Translations under genes and position numbers: made by a program
In this document: positions 1 to 7,538 of the stretch, piece by piece
Position numbering within the stretch: position 1 is the first letter of the stretch
How the letters are laid out: each line of letters begins with the position of its first letter
The notes under the pieces: generated by a model
What the model was told of the DNA's origin: nothing
What the model saw: only the letters and a program-made list of their open reading frames with translations
Databases searched by the model: none
Assembly (NCBI RefSeq): GCF_900176115.1
Contig: NZ_FWWR01000014.1
Location: forward strand, 1 to 53,998
Source: Peptoniphilus asaccharolyticus DSM 20463
GTDB taxonomy: Bacteria > Bacillota > Clostridia > Tissierellales > Peptoniphilaceae
Reading direction: 5' to 3'
Length of the DNA stretch: 53,998 bases

Positions 1-100
1 ATTTAAAGTTTGAAGTCCCTTTTTAAGATCTATGTGTAAAGGTGGATCAGACCATTCATCGTTGTATTTCATGTCCATTGGAACATCCACTTCCACTCCG
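1..100 (-). pseudogene. LytR-CpsA-Psr (LCP) family fragment
   Basis: The minus strand is open through the whole stretch and reads GVEVDVPMDMKY, then DPPLHIDLKKG and LQTLN. This matches the conserved core of LCP proteins, which attach anionic glycopolymers to peptidoglycan and typically carry GGVxVDVPxDM followed by a DLKKGxQxL segment. Only about 33 residues are present; the rest of the C-terminal part lies beyond the window. The upstream half is missing because at position 101 the sequence changes abruptly into an IS30-type transposase gene in the same strand and, after correcting one frameshift, the same frame. I see no matching N-terminal LCP sequence on the other side of the IS remnant, so the gene looks rearranged or deleted rather than simply interrupted. 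An assembly join is the alternative. Confidence 0.65.
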
Positions 101-730
101 AGGATTGCTATATAATATCTAGATTTTCTTTCTGCTAAAGTTACGAAACAACATCTACTTTTCCTTTTATGATCTAATCTGCCTGATTCCACTGTATCTG
201 CTTCCCAGTTGGCCTAATTCTTGCCTTCTGTATATCTCTTTAGGTCTTTTCTTAATTGTTCTACCTTTATCATTGAATTTTCCTCTTTTTTCTGCTGGCC
301 TTTTAAATTTAGCTTTTCTTCTCAAATTTTTCATACTAGTTTTTGGCAGCTTTTTGGCGTGTATCATTCTATATATCGTTGATGTAGATGGTAATTCATG
401 AATCTCATTTGTGTTTCTATTTGATATTTGTTCAGGGGACCAATGTTCGTTAATCTTTACAGTTAAATAATCAATAACATCTTTAGAAAATTTACTTTTT
501 CTATGGCAGTCTTTTCTTCTATCAATATATTTATCATTTGCCTTTATCGGAAAGTACTTAGTGTAACTTCCCCTACTAACTTTTATCTTAGATGAATTTC
601 TTTTAATTTCTCTAGATATTGTACTAGGTGACCTTTTAAGTGCTTGTGCAATTTTCCTTATACTCATTCCTAAATTTAAAAATTGGTAAATACAAGATCT
701 TTCTTCTATGGTAAGATGGTTATAGCTCAT
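101..730 (-). pseudogene. IS30 transposase, frameshifted and truncated
   Basis: The N-terminal part (start codon at 728-730) reads MSYNHLTIEERSCIYQFL, followed by an HTH region with SPSTISREIKRN, typical of IS30-family DDE transposases that bind the terminal repeats. The frame is intact to RRQELG. There an extra T near 209-210 shifts it away from the HWEADTVESG segment that carries the first catalytic Asp. In the corrected frame the homology runs to RYYIAIL and ends at 101. The second Asp and the Glu of the DDE triad are absent. It is therefore non-functional, although a truncated DNA-binding N-terminal protein of 187 residues could still be made. Confidence 0.9.
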
Positions 731-806
731 AGTTAATCACTCCTTTTAATATGTTTTGTTTGGTCACTTACATATTAACACAGCTGATTAGCTATGAGTT
801 TATTTA

Positions 807-817
807 TGTTGCACTTG
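807..817. repeat. IS30 terminal inverted repeat, copy 1
   Basis: The sequence TGTTGCACTTG is the reverse complement of CAAGTGCAACA and pairs, with one mismatch, with CAAATGCAACA at 53351-53361, the opposite end of copy 2. This sets the outer boundary of the element next to the transposase start. Similarity beyond these 11 bases is weak. Confidence 0.65.
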
Positions 818-840
818 TTATGATAAATTATCTGCATAAA

Positions 841-875
841 AATATCTGTTAGAGATTTACTCCCCAACAGATATT
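841..875. other. Perfect 10-bp hairpin
   Basis: AATATCTGTT (841-850) and AACAGATATT (866-875) are exact reverse complements around a 15-nt loop. On the minus strand the stem runs into a short T tract, and on the + strand a T-rich stretch follows after about 10 nt. It could act as a terminator between the IS and the gene at 934, or as an operator. It lies just outside the IS30 end. Confidence 0.5.
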
Positions 876-933
876 ATAGAGCCTTTTTATTTGCATTAAA
901 ATAAATATAAGTATTTTAAATAGAGGAAAAGAT

Positions 934-1587
934 ATGATAAAACAATTTAAAAAAGTTATGGGAATAAATATTGAAAAGATTATAGGACAAGATAGATTTG
1001 CATTTGCTATATCTGATATGACAGATTTTTACGATTTGATTGAATGGGCAAAGTATGGAGGCTATCAAGGTTCTACAATTATATTCTATGATTTTGAAAC
1101 CGGAGATGTATATGAACCATTTGAGAAAATGCAAAATGTAGTCTACGGAGCCCCTGTCTTTGTGGAGGGAATGTATTATTTTTTACAAGGTGACTATAAT
1201 AAAAAAACAGTGAAGCTATTTAGGTGTTTTCCAAATGAGTCTTTAGAAGAAGTAGTAAGTTTAGAGATGAATGAGGTAAATCTATACAATCTTGTGATTA
1301 TAGGAAATCCACTTTACATAGTGAGCAGTGATGAAGAAGTGGAATGCTATTATCCAAAGAAATTTAAAATTCCTAAAAAAGAAAATGAGTCAATACAATT
1401 TATAGAAGATGAAAAACTATATTTTAATTCATGGATTGAAGAAGGAAGGGATGATAAAACCAATTGTGCCACAAGCGAATATAAATACTATGAAAAAGTA
1501 ATAGTGAAAAATGTTGACGGAGATGTAATATCTGAAGAATTAGGAAGTCTATATCGAGCACCGAGCGGAGATTGGTGGATAGCTTAA
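934..1587 (+). CDS. Conserved hypothetical protein, 217 aa
   Basis: The start ATG follows an AGAGGA ribosome site at a sensible distance. The protein is soluble, with no signal peptide or membrane segment. It is rich in aromatic and acidic residues and alternates short predicted beta strands (STIIFYDFETGDVYEPF, VFVEGMYYFLQG, KLFRCFP), which suggests a repeated-strand, propeller-like or beta-sandwich fold. The C-terminus ends in YRAPSGDWWIA. I recall similar orphan proteins in clostridia but no assigned function. It sits alone between the IS30 remnant and the broken KilA-N gene, in a strip that looks like accessory DNA. Confidence 0.7.
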   Translation: MIKQFKKVMGINIEKIIGQDRFAFAISDMTDFYDLIEWAKYGGYQGSTIIFYDFETGDVYEPFEKMQNVVYGAPVFVEGMYYFLQGDYNKKTVKLFRCFPNESLEEVVSLEMNEVNLYNLVIIGNPLYIVSSDEEVECYYPKKFKIPKKENESIQFIEDEKLYFNSWIEEGRDDKTNCATSEYKYYEKVIVKNVDGDVISEELGSLYRAPSGDWWIA

Positions 1588-1725
1588 GATGTAAATAGAA
1601 AAGTAAGGGTTTTAGAGCTGCTACTAAATTGAAGAAACTATGAAAATGCTTAATAGATTGATTGAAAGAATTTTTGAGAAAATAAAATTATATTAATAGT
1701 GTATTAACAGAGAGGAGGAACTCAA

Positions 1726-2568
1726 ATGTCTAAAATAAAAAAATAAACTATTGAAGCAAAAGGTTTTGCTATTCAAGTGTATACAGAAGATTTTAAAAAC
1801 GATTATATAAGTCTTACGGATATTGCGAGATATAAGAATGCACATGAACCTAAAGATGTTGTTAAAAACTGGCTAAGAGTAAGAGATACAATTGAATTCA
1901 TTGGTCTTTGGGAGACTATTCACAATCCTAATTTTAAAGGGGTCGAATTCGACTCCTTTAGAAAGGAAACAGGAACAAATGCATTTACATTATCATCTCA
2001 AAGATGGACTGAAAACACAAATGCGATTGGCATTGTTTCTAAATCTGGGAGAGGAGGAACGTTCGCTCATCCTGATGTAGCAATGGAATTTGCTTCATGG
2101 ATTTCAGCAGAGTTTAAACTATATTTAATCCAAGATTATAAAAGGATTAAGTCAGATGAAAACTCAAAATTATAATTAAATTGGAATCTTAATCGAGAAA
2201 TTTCTAAGGTTAACTATAAAATTCATACAGACGCAATCAAAGAATATCTCTTAAAGGATCTTACCAACGAACAGTTATCCTATAAATACGTAAGTGAAGC
2301 AGATATGTTAAATGTTGCCTTATTTAATAAAAGAGTAAAACAGTGGCGTGAAGAAAATCAAGACCTAAAAGGAAATAAGAGAGATTACGCAAGTCTGAAC
2401 GAGTTATTGGTGCTTGCAAATATGGAAAGCTACAATGCAATCTTAATTGGTAAAAGGATTGATCAAAAAGAAAGAATGATAGAACTTAGAAAGATTGCAA
2501 GAACTCAGATGATGTCACTTGAAAAGCTTAATGATAGTGGTATCAAAAGATTACAAGGAAAGAAATAA
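1726..2568 (+). pseudogene. KilA-N domain protein, two nonsense codons
   Basis: A good ribosome site (GAGAGGAGG) precedes ATG at 1726, but the seventh codon is TAA (1744-1746). The same frame then encodes a KilA-N DNA-binding domain (YISLTDIARYKN, KNWLRVRDTIEFIGLWE, GRGGTFAHPDVAMEFASW, ISAEFKLYLIQDYKR). A second TAA follows at 2173-2175. The frame continues through NWNLNREISKVNYKIHTDAI, LNVALFNKRVKQW and KGNKRDYASLNELLVLANM, the usual C-terminal region of this family, to the stop at 2566-2568. All three pieces share one frame, so the lesions are point mutations rather than indels. KilA-N proteins of this type are common in phage and mobile DNA. GTG 1777 could still start a truncated DNA-binding fragment. 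Confidence 0.85.
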
Positions 2569-2618
2569 TTGTTTTGAGTAAATACAGAGATAAACTATAA
2601 TTTATGAGGGGCAAGATT

Positions 2619-2843
2619 ATGAACAATTTATTCAGTATTCTTAAAAAACTAGAGGATAAAAATATTTTTTATAAACTAGCAAGAATAAGAGATTCAGTTT
2701 TAATTGAGGTGGTTGTGCCTGGCGAAAGATGGGAAATTGAAGTTTTTGAAGATGGTCATCTCGAAATAGAGAAGTTCATTTCATCAGGAGATATCTATGA
2801 TGAAAAAGAAATATCTAATTTATTAAAATCTTTTGAAGAATAG
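2619..2843 (+). CDS. Small conserved hypothetical protein, 74 aa
   Basis: I prefer ATG 2619 over the in-frame ATG at 2604 because GAGGGG (2607-2612) lies just upstream of 2619. The protein is short and acidic: an amphipathic start, then VLIEVVVPGERWEIEVFEDG, IEKFISSGDIYDEKEI and a helical end. The VPGERWEIEF-like strand followed by ERFISSG is a pattern I recall from small orphan proteins scattered across bacteria, sometimes beside toxins. No toxin gene is visible here, so an immunity role would be a guess. It lies downstream of the broken KilA-N gene. Confidence 0.6.
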   Translation: MNNLFSILKKLEDKNIFYKLARIRDSVLIEVVVPGERWEIEVFEDGHLEIEKFISSGDIYDEKEISNLLKSFEE

Positions 2844-2845
2844 AT

Positions 2846-2986
2846 AAATTCAAATTTGTCGCTAACAATCCACCTGAATAGATATAAAATTTAGTAGCGT
2901 TAACCAATGATTTTACTACTCTTTTTGACGAGGAATATAAAACCATCTTGTTGGAAGAACTTTCGGATAAAGATTTATGGTTGTGA
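2846..2986 (+). pseudogene. Possible gene remnant in gene-free stretch
   Basis: The 316 nt between 2843 and 3160 hold no intact gene. One frame reads KFKFVANNPPE, a stop, one codon, a second stop, then a 32-codon open run containing NDFTTLFDEEYKTILLEEL and SDKDLWL before TGA at 2984-2986. The composition looks protein-like and the pattern resembles the doubly stopped KilA-N gene just upstream, so this may be a decayed gene. I recognise no family and chance is a real alternative. The rest of the stretch holds a terminator and a -10 element. Confidence 0.25.
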
Positions 2987-3049
2987 TTATTTTTCTACGA
3001 CACTTGATTTAGATGGTATATAGATATAAAAGAGAAAATTGATTTATAG

Positions 3050-3079
3050 AACAGTAAGCTTTTAGCTTGCTGTTTTTTT
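3050..3079 (+). terminator. Rho-independent terminator
   Basis: AACAGTAAGCT pairs with AGCTTGCTGTT (one G-U) around a 3-nt loop, followed by a run of seven T. It closes the accessory strip and insulates the operon starting at 3160. Confidence 0.85.
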
Positions 3080-3147
3080 ATGGAGAGAGTTAAAAATATT
3101 TTAAGATTCATTTTTATTTAAACATCGAAATAATTTTTAAAATTAAC

Positions 3148-3153
3148 TATAAT
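3148..3153 (+). promoter_or_regulatory. -10 element for a probably leaderless mRNA
   Basis: A perfect TATAAT ends six bases before the ATG at 3160. Transcription would be expected to begin on or next to the A of the start codon. No ribosome-binding site is visible upstream of that ATG. The -35 region is poor (near 3125-3130). This suggests a leaderless transcript for the operon's first gene. Confidence 0.5.
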
Positions 3154-3159
3154 GGAATT

Positions 3160-4503
3160 ATGAAGAGATATATTTACGAAGCATTAAAGAGTTTGAGAGG
3201 ACAGACTGCATTTTCAATGCCAGGTCATAAGTCCAAAGATATATACGATTTTGATTTTAGAGATGATATAACAGAAGTTGTTGGAGCTGACAACTTGATG
3301 GAACCGGAAGAGTGTATTTTAAAGAGTGAAGAAGAGATTGCAAAGGTCTATGGAGTAAAGAGAAGTTATTTTATAACGGAGGGCTCAACCATGGCACTAA
3401 AGATAGCAATAACTCTTTTGACAAAATCTAAGGACACTATTTTGGTGCAGAGAAATTCACACAAGTCTATATACAATAGCGCTGTGCAATTTGACTTGAA
3501 TTTGGAATATATAAGTCCAAAGTTTGATGTTGAAAAACAATTGCTACTTGGTATAGAAACAGAGGAACTTGATAAAAAATTAAATGAAAATAAAAGTATA
3601 AAAGTTGTAGTTTTAACCAGTCCAAACTACTATGGAATGATTTTGAATTTAAAAGAGTTGTCGGAAGTTGTGCATAAGCATGGATGCAAGTTAATAGTGG
3701 ATGAGGCGCATGGTGGACATTTGATTTTTTCAAGACAGAGTGAGTTGTCTGCTGTTAGGTATGCAGATGTAGTGGTGCATTCTACACATAAGACTTTGCC
3801 GAGTTTGACAGGCTCGTCAATGCTCCACATCAATTGTGAAATAGAGCACGGTAGAGTGCTTAAAATGATGAGTCTACTCATGTCATCTTCGCCGTCATAT
3901 CTATCTATGTTGTCTAGTGAATTTGGAGTTGCATACTTAGAAAACACTGGTGGATTTGAAAAGATTGAGCGAGAAGTAGATAATTTTAAAGAACATTTAA
4001 GAGAAGAGGTTGAATTTTTAGAGATTAAAGACAATTCAATAGCTGATATGGATATTTTAAAATTGGCTTTTAGAACTCGCGGCAACAGTGGGCTTAACGT
4101 TGTGAATGAGTTAGCTTTAAGGTATAATATAAGATTAGAGATGGGGGATTTGTACTATGCTCTTTGCATCTTGTCTGTAGTTGATGAAACTGAAGATTTT
4201 AAAAACTTAGAGAATGCTTTAAAGGAAATTTCGGTTGGAGAATATGACTATATAGACAGAGACTATAAAGAGATAAGTCCAAAGATTGTATTGTCTCCCA
4301 AGAAAGCTTTTGAGAGTGAAAGTGAAATGGTAGATATAGAAGAGGCAGTGGGCAGAGTTTCAAGCTCTATGGTGATGCTATATCCGCCGGGAGTTCCTAT
4401 TGTGGCTTATGGAGAAGAGTTTACTGAAGAGGTAGTCAGAGAGCTGAAGAGATATCCCAAACTTTCAGGAGTTGTAGAAAGTAAGGTAGAGGTAGTTAAA
4501 TGA
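3160..4503 (+). CDS. Orn/Lys/Arg decarboxylase-family PLP protein
   Basis: Fold-type I, PLP-dependent enzyme of the YaaO/SpeA-like group of 'major domain' basic amino-acid decarboxylases. The N-terminus has MPGHK, near residues 20-24. Mid-protein VVLTSPNYYGM and VDEAHGGH (Asp to the PLP ring nitrogen, His stacking) precede VVHSTHKTLPSLTGSS, whose Lys should form the internal aldimine. Near the C-terminus MLYPPGVPIVAYGE is the family's end motif. At 447 aa it is shorter than the inducible enterobacterial enzymes because it lacks their wing domain. The likely product is an arginine, lysine or ornithine decarboxylase; the substrate cannot be read from sequence. It heads an operon and overlaps tmk by 4 nt, the same pairing as yaaO-tmk in Bacillus. 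Confidence 0.85.
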   Translation: MKRYIYEALKSLRGQTAFSMPGHKSKDIYDFDFRDDITEVVGADNLMEPEECILKSEEEIAKVYGVKRSYFITEGSTMALKIAITLLTKSKDTILVQRNSHKSIYNSAVQFDLNLEYISPKFDVEKQLLLGIETEELDKKLNENKSIKVVVLTSPNYYGMILNLKELSEVVHKHGCKLIVDEAHGGHLIFSRQSELSAVRYADVVVHSTHKTLPSLTGSSMLHINCEIEHGRVLKMMSLLMSSSPSYLSMLSSEFGVAYLENTGGFEKIEREVDNFKEHLREEVEFLEIKDNSIADMDILKLAFRTRGNSGLNVVNELALRYNIRLEMGDLYYALCILSVVDETEDFKNLENALKEISVGEYDYIDRDYKEISPKIVLSPKKAFESESEMVDIEEAVGRVSSSMVMLYPPGVPIVAYGEEFTEEVVRELKRYPKLSGVVESKVEVVK

Positions 4504-5111
4504 GTTTATTCATAGCTTTTGAAGGCCCGGATGGGTGCGGAAAAACTACGATTTCAAATAAAGTGTACGCTGAGCTCTCAAAGAAATTTGAATGTATAAA
4601 GACCAGAGAGCCGGGCGGAACAGAGATTTCTGAGAAGATCAGAGATTTTATTTTAGATAATAACAATGTTGACATGACATCGAGAACAGAGGCGTTGCTT
4701 TATGCAGCATCTCGTGCGCAACATGTTGAACAGTTGATAGAACCGGCACTGAAAATGGGTAAAATAGTAATATGTGAAAGGTTTATTGTATCTTCTTTGG
4801 TGTATCAAGGATATGCAAGGGGACTTGGAGAAAAAAGCGTCCAAGAGATAAATGATTTTGCAGTTGGAGAGGTTGCACCGGATATAACTTTCCTATTTGA
4901 TGTAAAGGAAAACAATTCTGTAGAGAGAAAATTAAAAGAAGGTGGAGATAGACTTGAGCTTGAAAAGGGAGAGTTCCACTCAAGGGTAAGAGAAGGCTAC
5001 AGAAGTTTAATTCAAAGTGGCAGGTACACCGTAATTGATGCGACACAGTCAGTGGAAGAAGTTTTCCAAAACTGTATGGATGTTATTTTGGAAAGGTTGG
5101 ATAGAAAATGA
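4500..5111 (+). CDS. tmk: Thymidylate kinase (dTMP kinase)
   Basis: Phosphorylates dTMP to dTDP with ATP in the cytosol, an essential step of dTTP supply. FEGPDGCGKTTIS near the N-terminus is the P-loop. TREPGGTEISEKIR is the family DR/E-PGGT motif that binds dTMP. CERFIVSSLVYQGYARGLG contains the ERF...S..YQG segment with substrate contacts. LFDVKENNSVERKLKEGGDRLE is the lid region. The length of 203 aa is typical. ATG overlaps the stop of the decarboxylase gene (ATGA), and its own stop overlaps the start of the next gene, so the run is translationally coupled. tmk next to holB and darA is a conserved Firmicute arrangement. Confidence 0.97.
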   Translation: MSLFIAFEGPDGCGKTTISNKVYAELSKKFECIKTREPGGTEISEKIRDFILDNNNVDMTSRTEALLYAASRAQHVEQLIEPALKMGKIVICERFIVSSLVYQGYARGLGEKSVQEINDFAVGEVAPDITFLFDVKENNSVERKLKEGGDRLELEKGEFHSRVREGYRSLIQSGRYTVIDATQSVEEVFQNCMDVILERLDRK

Positions 5112-5434
5112 AACTAATAATTTCAATTGTTCAAGACGTGGATGCTGAAAAACTAACCGAAGAAATCACAAAAGAAGGATTCAGAGTTACAAAGATGAGT
5201 ACTACTGGAGGGTTCTTGAAGAGTGGAAACTCAACGCTATTGTCTGGAGTTGAGGATGGCAAGGTTGAACAGTATCTAACAGTTGTAAAAAATAATGCAA
5301 AGACAAGAGAAGTTACTAAAACTATACAGACTATAAATATACCAGGCACAGCAATGTTACCAATGCCGATAAAAGTGACTGTTGGTGGAGCTACTTCATT
5401 TGTTTTAAACGTAGAAGATTTTAAGAGGTTTTAA
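5108..5434 (+). CDS. darA: Cyclic-di-AMP receptor, PII-like (DarA/PstA)
   Basis: Small trimeric PII-like signal protein that binds c-di-AMP; its downstream target is not established. The protein begins MKLIISIVQDVDAEKL, and TKMSTTGGFLKSGNSTLLSG carries the conserved ligand loop (TGGFLxxGNxT). A central variable region with a proline-rich patch (IPGTAMLPMPIKV) is the large loop, and it ends VTVGGATSFVLNVEDFKRF. The length (108 aa) matches Bacillus DarA (YaaQ). It overlaps tmk by 4 nt and precedes holB, as in Bacillus. A second, shorter paralogue follows after 3 nt. Confidence 0.93.
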   Translation: MKLIISIVQDVDAEKLTEEITKEGFRVTKMSTTGGFLKSGNSTLLSGVEDGKVEQYLTVVKNNAKTREVTKTIQTINIPGTAMLPMPIKVTVGGATSFVLNVEDFKRF

Positions 5435-5437
5435 ATT

Positions 5438-5722
5438 ATGAAAATGATGATTGCCATAGTGCAAGACAAATTTATAGATGAAATCATGAATAGATTTTAT
5501 GACGAAGGAGTTTATGTAACTAAGATTTCTTCATCAGGTGGATTTTTTAAGAGTGGAAACTCAACCTTGCTTTTAGGTTGCGAAGAATCTGAGATTGAAA
5601 AAGTTTATTCTATATTCAAAAAAATAACAAAAGAAGAACATATCGAAACTGAAAAGGGAGAATTTGACGTTTCAGGAGCTACAATTTTCGTAGTGGACGT
5701 TGAAGATAATTTGAGAATTTAA
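5438..5722 (+). CDS. Second DarA-like PII protein, short loop
   Basis: Clear paralogue of the preceding gene: KMMIAIVQDKFIDEI at the start, TKISSSGGFFKSGNSTLLLG in place of the c-di-AMP loop, and VSGATIFVVDVEDNLRI at the end. It is 94 aa because the large loop between the ligand motif and the last strand is about 14 residues shorter. The ligand motif keeps SGGFxKSGNSTL, so c-di-AMP or a related nucleotide could still bind. The different loop suggests a different partner, or mixed trimers with DarA. It starts 3 nt after darA and its TAATG junction overlaps holB by one base, so all are co-translated. Tandem duplication followed by divergence is the simplest origin. Confidence 0.85.
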   Translation: MKMMIAIVQDKFIDEIMNRFYDEGVYVTKISSSGGFFKSGNSTLLLGCEESEIEKVYSIFKKITKEEHIETEKGEFDVSGATIFVVDVEDNLRI

Positions 5723-6621
5723 TGTTAATAGATTTCGTAGGGAATAGAGATGCGAAGTTAGAGCTTGAAAAGAATATAAACACAGGGGATATAAACCATG
5801 CATATCTTTTTTTAGGGAGCGAAGGCGTTGGAAAATTTACACTTGCGAAGGCTTTTGCAAAAAGAATACTTGGTGAGAATACTCTGGATTTACATATTCT
5901 AAGAGGAAGCTCTATAAAAAAAGAACAGATAGAAGAATTGATTGGTGAAGCCAAAAAAAATCCTTATTCTGGAAGATATAAAGTTTTCATAATAGATGGC
6001 TTTGAAAATGTGAGCATTAGTGGACAGAATGCTCTTTTAAAAACTTTAGAAGAACCTGAAGAATATTTAAAGATAATTTTAATAGCTAAATCAATTACTA
6101 ATATACTGCCAACTATTTCATCAAGAAGTAGGCTTATAAAGTTTAAAGATGTTGATGATGAAGAAATAAGTGAATTTTTAGTTCAAAATATTGGTTTAGA
6201 TGCACAAAATGCAGAGCTATTTTCTAAAATAGCAGTTGGTTCTATAAAGAGAGCGATGAGATATGCAACAGATCCATCTGCGATTGCATTTAGAGATAAG
6301 AGTTTTGAACTAATAGACAGACTTATAAATTTGAAGACAGATCCTTTTAGAGAGATGCCTTTTTTTGAAGAAAACAAAGAAAATTTAGAAGAATTTTTTA
6401 ATATATACAGTATTTTTTTAAGAGATGTAATTATATTTAATGAAAATATAGACGATAAATTTTATATCAATATAGATAAGTTAAATTACATTCAAAAACA
6501 AAATATATCTACAAAAGAAGTCATAAGGATGTACAAACAAGTCCAAAAGACACAAAAATATTTAAAAGATAATGCAAATTTTGAGTTGACCATTGGCCAA
6601 CTTTTTATAGGAGGAATATAG
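5722..6621 (+). CDS. holB: DNA polymerase III subunit delta'
   Basis: Clamp-loader subunit of the replicative polymerase. The N-terminal AAA+ domain reads HAYLFLGSEGVGKFTLAKAFAKRIL (P-loop-like). VFIIDGFENVSISGQNALLKTLEEPEEYLKIILI holds the Walker-B-like strand and the LLKTLEEP signature, and TISSRSRLIKF is the SRC-like sensor region. The Cys cluster of many zinc-binding clamp-loader subunits is not apparent (the segment between P-loop and LRGSS is short), which is common in delta' of this group. 299 aa is within family range. It starts on the TAATG of the DarA paralogue and ends where ricT begins (shared base), inside the tmk-to-ricT operon. Confidence 0.93.
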   Translation: MLIDFVGNRDAKLELEKNINTGDINHAYLFLGSEGVGKFTLAKAFAKRILGENTLDLHILRGSSIKKEQIEELIGEAKKNPYSGRYKVFIIDGFENVSISGQNALLKTLEEPEEYLKIILIAKSITNILPTISSRSRLIKFKDVDDEEISEFLVQNIGLDAQNAELFSKIAVGSIKRAMRYATDPSAIAFRDKSFELIDRLINLKTDPFREMPFFEENKENLEEFFNIYSIFLRDVIIFNENIDDKFYINIDKLNYIQKQNISTKEVIRMYKQVQKTQKYLKDNANFELTIGQLFIGGI

Positions 6622-7514
6622 TGTTAGACGTAGTGGGCGTCAGGTTTAAAAAAACTTGTAAAATTTATTATTTTGATCCAAATGAAACTAATGCAGAAAT
6701 AGATAATGACGTAATAGTTGAAACTATTAGAGGTTTGGAATATGGTAAAGTCGTAACTAAAAAGAGTATTGACGAAGAAGAGATAAAATCTGAATTAAAG
6801 CCAGTTTTAAGGATTGCAACAGAAGAAGATAAATCTGAACATATAGACAATAGAAACAAAGCAAGAGAGGCAATGCTTATCTTTGAAGACAGAGCAGAAC
6901 ACCACGGATTGAAAATGAATCTGATAAATGCTGAGTATACATTTGATAAATCAAAGTTATTATTTTATTTTACAGCAGAGGGCAGAGTTGACTTTAGAGA
7001 GCTTGTAAGAGACCTTGCGACTATTTTTAGAACTAGAATAGAACTTAGACAAATTGGGGTTAGAGATGAGGCAAAAGTAGTAGGAGCGCTTGGCTGCTGC
7101 GGAAGAGAAACTTGTTGTTCATCATTTTTATCAGAGTTTAGTCCGGTATCTATAAAGATGGCAAAAGACCAAGGACTTTCATTAAATCCAATTAAGATTT
7201 CGGGGGTTTGTGGAAGGCTTATGTGCTGTCTTAAATATGAACAAGATGGTTATGAGTGCATAATTAAAAAAATGCCAAGAATTGGAGAAATAGTAGAAAC
7301 TAAAGAAGGTAAGGGAACTGTCATATCTACTTATACAATTCAAGAGTTGGTAAAAGTTATGTTCTCAGATAAAGAAGACTCTGAAATAGAACTTTATGAA
7401 ATAGGAGAAGTTAAGAGAACAGGTAAATATAACAAAAATTACTTAGGTATGACTTCGACGCTAAAAGATGAAGAGGCAAGACCTGAAGAATTAAAAGAAC
7501 TTGAGAAGGAGTGA
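6621..7514 (+). CDS. ricT: RicT/YaaT PSP1-domain regulator
   Basis: Starts with GTG at 6621, directly coupled to holB behind GGAGGA. PSP1-domain protein of the YaaT family. In Bacillus it forms the RicA-RicF-RicT complex that carries Fe-S clusters and assists RNase Y-dependent mRNA maturation. Visible hallmarks: RIELRQIGVRDEAKVVGALGC, the Cys clusters GCCGRETCCSSFL and CGRLMCCLKYE, and the C-terminal KGTVISTYTIQELVKV strand. All expected cysteines are present. 297 aa is somewhat longer than the Bacillus protein, mostly at the charged C-terminus. No ricA/ricF homologue is in the window. A strong terminator follows immediately and ends the operon. Confidence 0.93.
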   Translation: MLDVVGVRFKKTCKIYYFDPNETNAEIDNDVIVETIRGLEYGKVVTKKSIDEEEIKSELKPVLRIATEEDKSEHIDNRNKAREAMLIFEDRAEHHGLKMNLINAEYTFDKSKLLFYFTAEGRVDFRELVRDLATIFRTRIELRQIGVRDEAKVVGALGCCGRETCCSSFLSEFSPVSIKMAKDQGLSLNPIKISGVCGRLMCCLKYEQDGYECIIKKMPRIGEIVETKEGKGTVISTYTIQELVKVMFSDKEDSEIELYEIGEVKRTGKYNKNYLGMTSTLKDEEARPEELKELEKE

Positions 7515-7515
7515 T

Positions 7516-7538
7516 GGGCGGGAAAACCGCCCTTTTTT
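7516..7538 (+). terminator. Terminator ending the tmk-ricT operon
   Basis: GGGCGG (7516-7521) pairs perfectly with CCGCCC (7527-7532), followed by six T. It starts one base after the ricT stop codon, and the T run touches the ATG at 7539. Confidence 0.92.

Larger units (their letters stand above)
101..817 (-). mobile_element. IS30-family element, truncated copy 1
   Basis: From 101 the sequence is nearly identical to the element at the right edge of the window (53721 onward). The copy keeps the transposase 5' half, its leader and one terminal inverted repeat at 807-817. The other end is missing: identity stops at 101, where LCP-like coding sequence begins. Two differences from copy 2 are visible in the shared part: an extra T near 209-210 and a base change near 354. 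It lacks a complete transposase and one terminal repeat, so it should not transpose on its own. Confidence 0.85.

Noticed and set aside
916-1134. Minus-strand ORF of 72 codons
   Set aside because: Antisense to the better supported gene at 934 and composed of low-information A+T-rich codons.
1726-2568. Stop-codon reassignment or programmed readthrough as explanation of the two TAA codons
   Set aside because: TAA ends many intact genes in this window (for example pstS, metQ, ppsA), so reassignment is excluded; no readthrough context is evident. Pseudogene is simpler.
1726-2568. Prophage
   Set aside because: Only a KilA-N pseudogene; no integrase, structural, lysis or packaging genes.
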